Notes under the pieces: generated by a model
Seen by the model: the letters and a program-made list of their open reading frames with translations, nothing else
Told to the model about the DNA's origin: nothing
Databases searched by the model: none
Position numbers and translations under genes: made by a program
NCBI GenBank assembly: GCA_963170055.1
Contig: CAUJGJ010000179.1
Span: 665,001 to 687,500, forward strand
Length of the DNA stretch: 22,500 nt
Direction: 5' to 3'
DNA from: Halisarca cf. caerulea
Taxonomy: Eukaryota > Porifera > Demospongiae > Chondrillida > Halisarcidae
Part shown: one piece after another, positions 1-8,368 of the stretch
Numbering within the stretch: position 1 is the stretch's first letter
How the letters are laid out: each line of letters starts with the position of its first letter

Positions 1-3000
1 CAGTTCAAAAGTGCAGCTTTCCCATCCAAAATTACACAACACCATGTGTGAACTGGAGTGAGAGCAACACAGATAGAACAGCATTCTACATTGAATACAC
101 TGATAATGTGACTATTGAGAATGTGGAGGTGAGTGACACGGATGGTGTTGCCGTGATGCTGTATTCCGTCAACCATATCGCTGTGTACAACAGCACTTTC
201 CAGAGAAACGGTCTGCAACAATTTATCGAACTGGCTGCCAGTGGTGCAGTGTTTCTAGAGGTACCACACAACCAATCACAGCGCTGTAAACCTCCGGGAG
301 TTAATTTTGACATAGCAGCATCTCCCCACCTTACAGTGGTCAACAGTGACTTTGTCAGTAATTCTGCAGATTCAATGCAATCTGAAGGAGATTACAACGT
401 ACACAAGAATGATGATATGTTCCAAGACAATCGAGGCAGTGGTGTACAGGTATATCTGAGGGACAATGCAAAAAATGCGGTCATAAGAGTCGAAAACTGC
501 ATATTCAAAAACAACACGGCTATTTTTGGTGCAGGACTATCTGTATACCTACAAGGAAATGCAAACAACAATAGCATTAATCTGCATGAAAATCGATTCA
601 TTGACAACAAAGGTGTAGAATATGCAGACGATGTGGGTATAGAATCAGGAGGTGGAGCAATACAGCTCATGATAACAAACTACCCTTACGAAATGTCACA
701 GCATAATGGCATACACAACAACAGTTTTCAAGTGACAAACTGCTTTTTTGAGCAAAACAGTGCATATTTTGGAGGTGCCGTTTCCATCATCACGGCAAGT
801 GAAGACACTTTAGCTACTACCGGGTCAACCAACAAGATTCTACTGGAAAACTGTACATGGAGCAAGAACAGGGCTAGGCTTGGATCAGCAGTGGACTGCG
901 TATCGTGGAAGGAACTTCACAGTGGCATTTTACCATCTGTACACCTGAGGGACAACACCTTTGCCAACAACACTGTCATCTACAATGAGGATGCTATTGC
1001 ACCCATCGGTGGAACGGGTACGATATACACAGACAGGATGAGCTTGCACCTGGATGGATATAACACGTTTGTGGACAACTACGGACCAGGAATAACAGCT
1101 GTTGACACACTTGTACACTTCAATCAGAGGTCCCTCAGCAATTTTACAAGAAACAATGCCACCAAAGGCGGTGGGCTTTGCATTTACGGACATGGAAGAA
1201 TTGTTCTCTACCCCCATGCAACTTTGCTATTTATAAATAACTTTGCTTTCTTGAATGGTGCCGCTATCTACTATCGTGTCAGTGGCCCAAGGAACCTGAT
1301 GACATCTCAAAACTGCTTCATCCAATATTACGACTTGGCTGTGAAACCAGACAACTGGGACAACGTGACAATGGTGTTTAGCTGCAACAATGCTAAGATG
1401 GATCACTCTACGATTTTTGCCTCATCGATACTGCCTTGTGCGTGGACCGGTGCCCCATATGGACATGGACTGATGGTCAACAAGACAGAGGCGATCCAGA
1501 AAGCACTCAAATACATTCCCCTGGGAGATGACAAATGCGGGAACCTCAGGATCAACACAGACGCATTGTGGGCAAACACATCAGTGCTCAAGCACATTGT
1601 TGCATACCCAGGTGAGAAGGTAAACATGATGGATGCTGTTCGCAATGAATTCCGAAATGCCACATATTCTGTATTCAGAGGTGATTCCCTAGACCCCGGA
1701 AAAGGTAATTTGAGTGATTCCAACTATATCTCACAAATGAAGCTAAAATTTACCGGTAAACCGAGACAGAGTTTTGAAATAAAACTCACAAGCCCATGGA
1801 CACTCAGTTTTATCATCAGAAGCAACGTAACTCTCACGCCCTGTGCTCCTGGTTTTGCTGTTGATAAGATGCAGAATAAATGTTCCTGTACGGCCAACAC
1901 TAAATATCCATATGCCGGGATCATAAGCTGCAACTCTGAAAATGCTGAGATGCATCCTTCCTACTGGGCAGGCTACATAAATCCAAGCAAAGAACTCTGT
2001 TCTGAAGAAGAGGTTTTGACTGATGCAAACTGCAGACTGTACACCGGGTTCTGCGCACTTGGTCACTGCAACAGAAACAGCCTAAGCAATAATTCCTGGT
2101 TCTCTACAGTTCAACTCCCAAACAAACCCACCAACAAGGGGCTCAAAGATGTCATTTGTAGTGGGACAAACCGAAGAGGTATACTGTGTAGTCAGTGTAA
2201 AAGGGGATACGCACCAGAGTTGAACAGCTACTATGTGAAATGTGTACCATGCAATGGGTCTGCAAGTGCAGGTGACTATGTGCTTGGTGTGTTCATCTGG
2301 ATTGGTGCCAGATTGGTGCCCATCACAGCAATGGTAGTAGTGTTCTTACTGTTTGACATTGACATTCTAACAGGATCGATGCAGTGCTTCATCTTCTACA
2401 GTCAGATGTTGTCGTACACGTCTACAATGCTGGAACACTACACTCCTGATCCCCTGAAAGTTGCAGTACAGGTCTCGTACATGGGATACGACATCTGGAA
2501 ACTCAGATTCGGTCGGTACATTTACGACACAACGAGATACGGAGCGCCAAGCCTCTGTCTCCCGTTCCACAATCTGAGCATAGCCACACTGGAATACTTG
2601 CCAGGAATCTTTCCCTTTGTCATCATCTACACATTGTGGTTCTGTAAGGGCCTGCAGGAGAGGGGCTACTGCTGCACACCATGCTACACACTGATGAGAA
2701 AGATTCGAGTGGGCATTCACCGCTTGAGACGTCAGTGGTCTCCAAACAGTACAATCATTCACGGACTAGTAGCATTTGTCGTTCTCTCCTACACAAAGTT
2801 TCTCCTCACTTCAGTAAAGCTGGTAGCACCGACCAGAATAATGGACAGTAGTGGTGAGACTGACTTTGATAGATATAGAGTAAAGTTCAATGGAACTTTG
2901 TCCTATGCAGATGGTAAGCACTATCCATATTTGATTGTTGGTATTCTTGTACTTATGACCTTCACAGCAATACCCCCTTTTATTCTGATCTTGATTCCAC

Positions 3001-3629
3001 TTGTGCCAAGAAAAATCATCAAATTACACCCTGAAAGGAAACTTAAGATTGTATGGCTGTGCGACAAGTTATTTTCAGGTCCAAAATGGCAATTCTTCCT
3101 AGATGCCTTTCAGGGAGGTTTTAAACCGAAATTTAGCTTCTTTTCTGGCTTGTTCTTCTTGTATCGCATTATCATAATTGCTACATACGTCCTACCAACC
3201 AGCCCCGAAAGTCAGTACTTCTTTCACACAGTTGAAGTGTTGATTTTTTTGGTCATCCACGCCCTGTGCCAGCCCTACCGACGAACCATCCACAATATAC
3301 TGGATGCATTGATTTACACCAACTTGCTAGTAGTGCTGCTACTGGGAAATTACCTATGGCAAGAGTCATCTAAAAGCAGAAAGTTTAGTTTTGAATATCT
3401 GCCCTACATCATTCTGATCACAATGAACCTACCTCAAGCATGTTTTATACTTCATTTGATATATCGCCTCTTCAAAGCCATTCAAAGGATACATATCGCA
3501 AGAAAGTTGCGAAGAAATGGAAAAAGACGCACAATCAGAAACAGCTCAGAAGAAAGGGATTTGCAGTTACTGAACGATAGCTTTCAGATGAGGCATGAGT
3601 ACAAAGCCTTTGAGTCGACCATACAATAA
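1..3629 (+). CDS. Large parallel beta-helix / cysteine-rich / multi-TM surface protein (5'-partial)
   Basis: The frame is open from the left edge to the TAA at 3627-3629 (about 1,208 residues visible), so the true start lies outside; an AG at 15-16 could be an acceptor. Numbering residues from base 48, residues 1-430 are Asn/Gly-rich rungs of the form 'V-NSxF-xN-A-xGGA', typical of a secreted right-handed parallel beta-helix, with many N-glycosylation sequons. Cysteine-rich segments follow (about 598-635 and 703-735, the second containing GILCSQCKRGYAPE). About eight hydrophobic spans follow near 743-768, 851-866, 907-926, 959-987, 1031-1050, 1058-1075, 1084-1104 and 1118-1140. The cytosolic tail is basic and holds a YKAF (YxxPhi) and an acidic-dileucine-like motif. 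The topology suggests a large ectodomain on a polytopic membrane anchor. I recognise the architecture as one common in sponges but know no function. The single 3.6-kb exon contrasts with the intron-rich neighbours. Confidence 0.85.
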   Translation, partial: VQKCSFPIQNYTTPCVNWSESNTDRTAFYIEYTDNVTIENVEVSDTDGVAVMLYSVNHIAVYNSTFQRNGLQQFIELAASGAVFLEVPHNQSQRCKPPGVNFDIAASPHLTVVNSDFVSNSADSMQSEGDYNVHKNDDMFQDNRGSGVQVYLRDNAKNAVIRVENCIFKNNTAIFGAGLSVYLQGNANNNSINLHENRFIDNKGVEYADDVGIESGGGAIQLMITNYPYEMSQHNGIHNNSFQVTNCFFEQNSAYFGGAVSIITASEDTLATTGSTNKILLENCTWSKNRARLGSAVDCVSWKELHSGILPSVHLRDNTFANNTVIYNEDAIAPIGGTGTIYTDRMSLHLDGYNTFVDNYGPGITAVDTLVHFNQRSLSNFTRNNATKGGGLCIYGHGRIVLYPHATLLFINNFAFLNGAAIYYRVSGPRNLMTSQNCFIQYYDLAVKPDNWDNVTMVFSCNNAKMDHSTIFASSILPCAWTGAPYGHGLMVNKTEAIQKALKYIPLGDDKCGNLRINTDALWANTSVLKHIVAYPGEKVNMMDAVRNEFRNATYSVFRGDSLDPGKGNLSDSNYISQMKLKFTGKPRQSFEIKLTSPWTLSFIIRSNVTLTPCAPGFAVDKMQNKCSCTANTKYPYAGIISCNSENAEMHPSYWAGYINPSKELCSEEEVLTDANCRLYTGFCALGHCNRNSLSNNSWFSTVQLPNKPTNKGLKDVICSGTNRRGILCSQCKRGYAPELNSYYVKCVPCNGSASAGDYVLGVFIWIGARLVPITAMVVVFLLFDIDILTGSMQCFIFYSQMLSYTSTMLEHYTPDPLKVAVQVSYMGYDIWKLRFGRYIYDTTRYGAPSLCLPFHNLSIATLEYLPGIFPFVIIYTLWFCKGLQERGYCCTPCYTLMRKIRVGIHRLRRQWSPNSTIIHGLVAFVVLSYTKFLLTSVKLVAPTRIMDSSGETDFDRYRVKFNGTLSYADGKHYPYLIVGILVLMTFTAIPPFILILIPLVPRKIIKLHPERKLKIVWLCDKLFSGPKWQFFLDAFQGGFKPKFSFFSGLFFLYRIIIIATYVLPTSPESQYFFHTVEVLIFLVIHALCQPYRRTIHNILDALIYTNLLVVLLLGNYLWQESSKSRKFSFEYLPYIILITMNLPQACFILHLIYRLFKAIQRIHIARKLRRNGKRRTIRNSSEERDLQLLNDSFQMRHEYKAFESTIQ

Positions 3630-3750
3630 CTCGGGATACATAGAAAATACCGAGAATGATATTCAGCAGTTTCTGCTGATTCGGGCAATATAGACAGTAT
3701 GCTTGCCAAACTCATAATCATTGTACTGCATTCACAGCATTATTCACCCT

Positions 3751-3950
3751 GATGATGTATTCGTTACTGATGCTGCTATTGTACTGATGATGTATTCATT
3801 ACTGATGCTGCTATTGTACTGATGATGTATTAGTTACTGATGATGTATTGTACTGATGATGTATTCATTACTGATGATGTATTCGTTGCTGATGATGTAT
3901 TTGTACTGATGATGTATTCGTTACTGATGCTGCTATTCTTGACTGCTGTA
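3751..3950 (+). repeat. Tandem array, 35-bp unit with 18-bp sub-repeats
   Basis: The core GATGATGTATTCGTTACT recurs, first as two near-identical 35-bp units (3751-3785, 3786-3820) and then as shortened variants to about 3950. It begins about 120 bp after the beta-helix gene stop and so probably lies in that gene's 3' UTR or flank. Confidence 0.85.
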
Positions 3951-4439
3951 CTTACTGTATGTGCTATGGGCTACAGTGGCACCTTTATTAATTTTAGCAC
4001 TATTACATAAGCACAAATCCCCATTCCACCATTTTGTTTATTGCGTCATCCCTACATATGGAATACTACTGCACTCCACAATGCAGTATTAACAGTAGAA
4101 TGAACTATGGTACATGTGTGTACTTGACCGTAGGGTAAAGCTGCCAATTTTCATTCAGTGACTCCAAAACCGCTTAATTCCACCAAGTAATATACTTGGG
4201 ATACAAGAGGTCACACTTTTCTGCATGAAAGCATGCATATTTATGTACTGTTTATAAGTATGTACTGCAGTTATTAGTTAGTTACTGGTTATTAGTTACT
4301 ATTAGTTATGTACTGTCTAATAGACTAACTATTTATGTACACAGATGGATACAACAGTCTCACATACATAATATTAAAAGTACATGCAGAGATTAGGCTC
4401 TTATCGTCTTGACCACACTTAAGAAAGTACGTACATACA

Positions 4440-4613
4440 TACAGTGGAACCTTATTACAACAAATCCCCGGGGATACTGAAAATTCTCCACTATATCAGA
4501 AATTCACCATAAGCAGATGAAATGTCATACAACATAAACTGGGTCACCAGTATCTGCTCAATATTCGCAGGAATTCACTGTAAGAGTGTTCTTTATAGTG
4601 AGTCCCCACTGTA
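4440..4613. mobile_element. MITE-like element, TACAGTGG termini
   Basis: The element begins TACAGTGGAACC and ends GTCCCCACTGTA, giving short inverted termini flanked by TA, about 174 bp in all and non-coding. Terminal CAGTG and a TA target site are typical of non-autonomous Tc1/mariner/pogo-type elements (family knowledge). Confidence 0.55.
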
Positions 4614-4802
4614 CGAACAACACAGTACATACTAGCAGCCATTAGTAAAGGCCTTAGCAAAAAAGTATTCTCCAAGAACACTTGGAACAAGGGTAAGTTG
4701 CAAAACCGGTACAAGGCTAGGTGGGCAAAGGGCAAGACAGGCATAGGGCTAGACGAGCATAGGGCTACACATACATGAGGCTAGATGGGTATAGGGCTAG
4801 AC

Positions 4803-4916
4803 TTTAATTGGACTGAGTGTACACTGTGCAAATTCCTACATCTCTCATGTGCAGCACATTATAACATATGCTGCGGGATGTAGGAATTTGCACAGTGTAC
4901 ACTCAGTCCAATTAAA
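4803..4916. repeat. Perfect 40-bp inverted repeat (foldback)
   Basis: Arms 4803-4842 and 4877-4916 are perfect reverse complements over 40 bases (left arm begins TTTAATTGGACTGAGTGTAC). The 34-base spacer contains a further GCAGCA/TGCTGC pairing (4851-4856 with 4870-4875), so a transcript would form a long hairpin. No coding content. It is most simply a foldback transposable element; a hairpin RNA source is possible but unsupported. Confidence 0.9.
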
Positions 4917-5350
4917 CTTTGTCAGCGAGTGTACTTCGCATTTCTTTAATGAGATAGCTTTACGGAGCTTTTAAACTACTTTTCCTTGTAACTGGTGTGT
5001 TAAAATGCACCAAAATCACTTTTGAAAACTACGGGGTCACCATACCGTTAGTTTTTGGGCAAAACCAAATTTTCATTAAAGTATGGCAGCCATGTTTTTC
5101 TGTGTCAATCCTACATATGGAGTACTACCATACTCCATAATAACCCTATGTGTGAACAGGATACAGACAACGTACACACTCACTAAAGTGATAAAGATAC
5201 AATGTCTGCATGGGCACGGTATGAATGAATGGAGTACTTGGTATAGTAATATGGCTGGGATTCTTTCAGGGGTTGCAAGCTGGTCAACATTTGTGATTCT
5301 AACATTTCATCACAATACGCCTCCAAGTGCTCCCTTTATACCTTAACAGA

Positions 5351-5542
5351 TATAGTGAGACCGCACTTATCCGCACATCAGACATCCAGTTCCCTCGCCT
5401 TTCACAGTAGTTTTTATAGGAACAAATCTGCAACAATCCTACTATACATCATATTGCTGCTCCCTTGATTATCCAGCTCCCTCGATTTATCGGCAATTTC
5501 ACCCAGAGCAAATGTGTGTGGATAAGTGAGGTCTGACTGTAC
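5351..5542 (+). mobile_element. MITE family A, copy 1 (TATCCG-type inverted termini)
   Basis: The element runs from TATAGTGAGACCGCACTTATCC to GGATAAGTGAGGTCTGACTGTA, giving inverted termini of about 22 bp with TA at the ends. Its interior includes ATCCAGTTCCCTCGCC and CTGCTCCCTTGATTATCCAG. The reverse complement of 22129-22319 has the same order of motifs at clearly high identity. Termini of the type CAGTGAGACCTCACTTATCCG resemble pogo/Tigger-like non-autonomous elements. Confidence 0.75.
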
Positions 5543-5624
5543 ACTTTTGCCCCACACCCCTCGACATCTCTACTGTAAAAACACTCTATAGGGAACATGT
5601 CCTTATCCAAGGAGTGTCAAGTAG

Positions 5625-5838
5625 TACTGTGAAACCTCTGATAGTGGACTCCCCCAAATTAGGACACAGTACAATAAACCTCTCTACAAAGGACACATCT
5701 TAAGGTCTCATAGATGTAATTCTTACAATACATTTTGAACCTCCCAAAGAGGAAAAATCAACAAAAAACAAATCAGCTGAATTTATGTTGTCCCCAAAGT
5801 GTCCTTTATTTCTTATATTTGGAGGTTCCACTGTGGTA
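5625..5838 (+). mobile_element. MITE family B, copy 1, abutting the EME1 3' end
   Basis: The element starts TACTGTGAAACCTC and ends GGAGGTTCCACTGTGGTA, giving imperfect inverted termini with TA ends. Internal landmarks are ATAGTGGACTCCCCCAAATT, CTCTACAAAGGACACAT and AAGGTCTCA. All recur in the reverse complement of 18306-18504. Its right end lies 32 bp from the EME1 stop codon and it contributes a minus-strand AATAAA. Confidence 0.75.
5805..5810 (-). promoter_or_regulatory. Candidate EME1 poly(A) signal, inside a MITE
   Basis: The minus strand reads AATAAA about 60 nt downstream of the EME1 stop, within the family B element. Confidence 0.4.
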
Positions 5839-5870
5839 TACTCAACTGAAACACAAAGCTGTTCACAACT

Positions 5871-8236
5871 TCATTGTGTAGGACAGAAGACAACCTTACC
5901 AACCTTCTTTGAAGTGCCATAACTTTGTTCTGTATGAAAGGAAAAAACTGCATCCTTCTTGTACGGAATATCAGCAATAGCACGAGTATAGTTAACAACG
6001 ACATCAGGTAGTTCCACAATCTTCTCTATAAACCGGACAACACAGTTGAAATAGAGCTGCAACTTCACTACAGCTTCCAACACATCCTCTTTGGTAACCA
6101 CTGGTACATCAGAAAGTGTTTTTTGGGAGGAAGATGATGAATTGCTGCCTCGTACTTGCTCTCGAAACTGACGATTTTTCCGAGTCTTGTTGTTCCTGAT
6201 GAAATCAATAGTTTGAATTCATATACACTGGAATTTTGACATGACCTTAAAATACAGGACATACGTATGTACCTGTAGTATGCCTCCATCCCACATACAA
6301 CCAAGGTGATGTTGTGCTCCTCATAAGCAGACTTTAAATTTCCTATGTAGGTGCTCAAAGAAGATTGGGAACATTGCCCCATTCGTTCCTACACATACGC
6401 CAACACAAAAACATGAACCTACTGCCACAGATTAAGTTATAGACACTCAGAATGCAGGGAGATCACTTACACACTTGTCATCCGCAACCACAAGTGCGAA
6501 CGCATCTGCCTCCACATGCAGTAGCACGTGCTTTTCAGGAATCTCTTCAAAATTGACTGTTGTCTACGAACGTACGTGGACATAAAAATACAAAGTTGAT
6601 GATTCCATGTGCATGTCTGCATGCATACATTGTGGGTATACATAATACAGTGAATTCTCGTTAATCCGCCACAATTCATTTGAGGTGGATTAATGAGTTT
6701 GGTGGATAACCCAAATCAATGTGCAGTCTTTTCAACCAATTCATGCACAAAATTGATGACGGATAAAAGGGGTTGGAGGATAAAGTGGTGGCAGATTAAT
6801 AAGAATTCACTATATAACATATACATGGGTGTAAGAATTGCATATGCATATGCCGTGTAAGTACGTACATCCATAAAAGCATACAGATACGTTACATATT
6901 TCACATACATACATTGTAATACTATATGTATAACATATGTAACACAAACACATCTAAGCATTAGATATAAGTACAGAATAATCCATGCAAGGCGAAATGT
7001 GCCTCAAAGACCATTTGTACTCAAAGACAACCTGTATATGGAGACTGCTGTGCATGGACTGGCTGGCCCACCAGCCACCTCAGTGATACTAATGCACATC
7101 TCTACAACAAACACCTAGTGTACAAAGATTATACTGTTTGACCTTAGTCTCGCGAGCCAGCCCCTAACTGCCGCTATTCCTTCCCTTCGTAAGAAGGAAT
7201 AGCGGCGGTTAGGGGCTGGCTCGCGAGACTAGTTTGACTTTTGAGTGGTAATTATAGACAGATGTCATAGCATGCACATGCACACCGCTGATACCCAGAC
7301 CCTCCTACCAGATGCCATTCTATTCTGGCGGTCAAGTGACGACCTGAGTACAAGACTACATGCAACAATTTGACAATAGCAACCACAATACCAATAATTC
7401 ACCCACCTTAGCCGATTCATCAACAGAGCGGTGACTAGTAACCCTCTTCCATCGAATGGTTGTGGGAGTGGGATGAAATGTAATATGATACTTTATGTCA
7501 TATTCCGCCATTCGCAAAGCAAATTCGTGCATAAAAGTGGAATTTTCAGACATTTCACGGTCCAAAAGTACAATCATTTGCTGGAGAATTAAAAACACAA
7601 GTCTATTACAAGTAACAAATTCAATGAAGATTATAAACCACATATACTATATGCAAGATAATACATCAAAATATGCATCCTAAACCATTCATACATGTGC
7701 TAGTGCACCTTCTGTCGCTCTCCGGCCCTCGCTTCTACCCTTGAATCTTTTTCAGCCTTTGGCAGCAAAAGCAATAGTAAAGACGCATCATATAAAAAGC
7801 AACCGAAATCATTCCACCTTTCTTATAGCCCTATCCCGAGCTCTATCCATTTCCTTCTCCTTTCGTTTCCTTGCCTTTTCTTCTTCCCTTTTAGCTTTAT
7901 CGAGAGCTTTCTTCTTTTGCTTTTCGTTCGCATGTAATAGAGGAGCCTAGACAACCAAAAAACTGTAAACTAGAAAACGGCCCGAGAACATACGATAGGA
8001 TACAATGGACTCAACGTGTGTAGCCCAACCACAGATACTGAAATGGCCCAACTCGGTCTTCTACATATCCTAGTATGATATCCTACCTGGTCATGATGGC
8101 AGGTACTGTTATAAACAGCTGTATTCACGGGATTCATCTCTCTACTATCTACTGTGACTTTGCTACGTTTGAAGCTCTGCGAAAAATTGGGTAAATCTTC
8201 ATCCGAGCTGCTTTCGTCTAAAGATATGACCTCCAT
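5871..8236 (-). CDS. EME1: EME1-like structure-specific endonuclease subunit, C-terminally short
   Basis: EME1 is the non-catalytic partner of MUS81, which cleaves branched DNA in the nucleus. Exons (minus): 8236-8087, 7946-7818, 7756-7709, 7580-7407, 6563-6471, 6388-6273, 6195-5871; all phases agree, giving 344 aa. The acidic N-terminus (MEVISLDESSSDEDLP) is followed by a K/R/E-rich segment (exons 2-3), the degenerate nuclease fold (MIVLLDREM; TIRWKR; KHVLLHVEADAF; ITLVVCGMEAYYRNNKTRK) and KEDVLEAVVKLQL...VNYTRAIADIPYK. Human EME1 (about 570-583 aa) continues about 100 residues with a (HhH)2 domain; here the frame stops soon after TEQSYGTSKKV. A donor exists at 5900/5899, so a different last exon is possible, but the only downstream acceptors lead into a MITE. 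An upstream in-frame ATG at 8290 (18 residues longer) is an alternative start. The spacer to RPL3 is about 130 bp. Confidence 0.8.
6646..6814. mobile_element. MITE-like element, CAGTGAATTC termini
   Basis: The termini TACAGTGAATTCTCGTTAAT (left) and ATTAATAAGAATTCACTATA (right) are inverted copies over about 26 bp, including GGCAGATTAAT against ATTAATCCGCC. TA lies at both ends, and the element is about 169 bp and non-coding. Confidence 0.8.
7145..7231. mobile_element. Miniature palindromic transposon with 9-bp target duplication
   Basis: Arms 7145-7183 and 7193-7231 (starting TAGTCTCGCGAGCCAGCCCC) match as reverse complements at 38 of 39 positions around a 9-base loop. The flanks are GTTTGACCT (7136-7144) and GTTTGACTT (7232-7240), a target-site duplication matching at 8 of 9 positions. 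It is GC-rich against an AT-rich intron. Target duplications of 9 bp fit Mutator-like elements better than Tc1/mariner. Confidence 0.88.
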
Positions 8237-8275
8237 ACTACCGACTACCGCCTTTTTAGCGCGGAACTTCTTAGT

Positions 8276-8281
8276 CACGTG
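8276..8281. promoter_or_regulatory. E-box CACGTG at the EME1 5' end
   Basis: TCACGTGA is a perfect palindromic E-box of USF/MITF/TFE type, 40 bp upstream of the preferred EME1 ATG. If translation begins at 8290 instead, it would be inside the coding sequence. Confidence 0.4.
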
Positions 8282-8350
8282 ATCCCACAATTACACAACA
8301 AACGTTATTACAACGATTCAATGAAGAACACCATTAGATTCACATCAAAT

Positions 8351-8356
8351 TTTAAT
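8351..8356 (-). promoter_or_regulatory. RPL3 poly(A) signal ATTAAA
   Basis: The minus strand reads ATTAAA 12 nt after the RPL3 stop, in the short spacer before EME1. The implied 3' UTR is very short, as is common for ribosomal protein genes. Confidence 0.55.
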
Positions 8357-8368
8357 GTCATCAAATTG

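Larger units (their letters stand above)
3630..5870. other. Gene-free interval between the beta-helix gene and EME1
   Basis: No credible exon was found on either strand; open frames here are short and match nothing I know. The interval holds a tandem array (3751-3950), AT-rich TTAGTTACT-type simple sequence around 4241-4330, a MITE-like element (4440-4613), a small GGGCTAGAC-type degenerate repeat (about 4712-4801), a perfect foldback (4803-4916), and two further MITE-like elements (5351-5542 and 5625-5838). Two diverged copies of a segment centred on CCTACATATGGA(A/G)TACTAC occur at about 4045-4082 and 5104-5140. I looked specifically on the minus strand for a missing EME1 C-terminal exon and did not see one. 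Confidence 0.7.
6564..7406 (-). other. EME1 intron 4, carrying two inverted-repeat elements
   Basis: This 843-bp intron joins two phase-0 exons. It contains a MITE-like element (6646-6814), a TATG/TACGTA-rich simple-sequence patch (about 6820-6960) and a near-perfect palindrome (7145-7231). I see no exon in it. Confidence 0.7.

Noticed and set aside
2367..2762. 131-codon minus-strand frame and other antisense frames across 86-2762
   Set aside because: They are shadows of the beta-helix gene, whose sense strand has a continuous frame with coherent domains.
5083..5346. 87-codon plus-strand frame MAAMFFCVNPTYG...
   Set aside because: It overlaps a diverged dispersed repeat (also at 4045-4082) and abuts a MITE; there are no splice partners or known family.
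5700..5854. Alternative last EME1 exon after acceptor TTTCAG (in frame to a TAA at 5700)
   Set aside because: It would encode only MITE sequence with no resemblance to EME1. I kept the simpler read-through stop at 5871 and flag the alternative in the EME1 finding.
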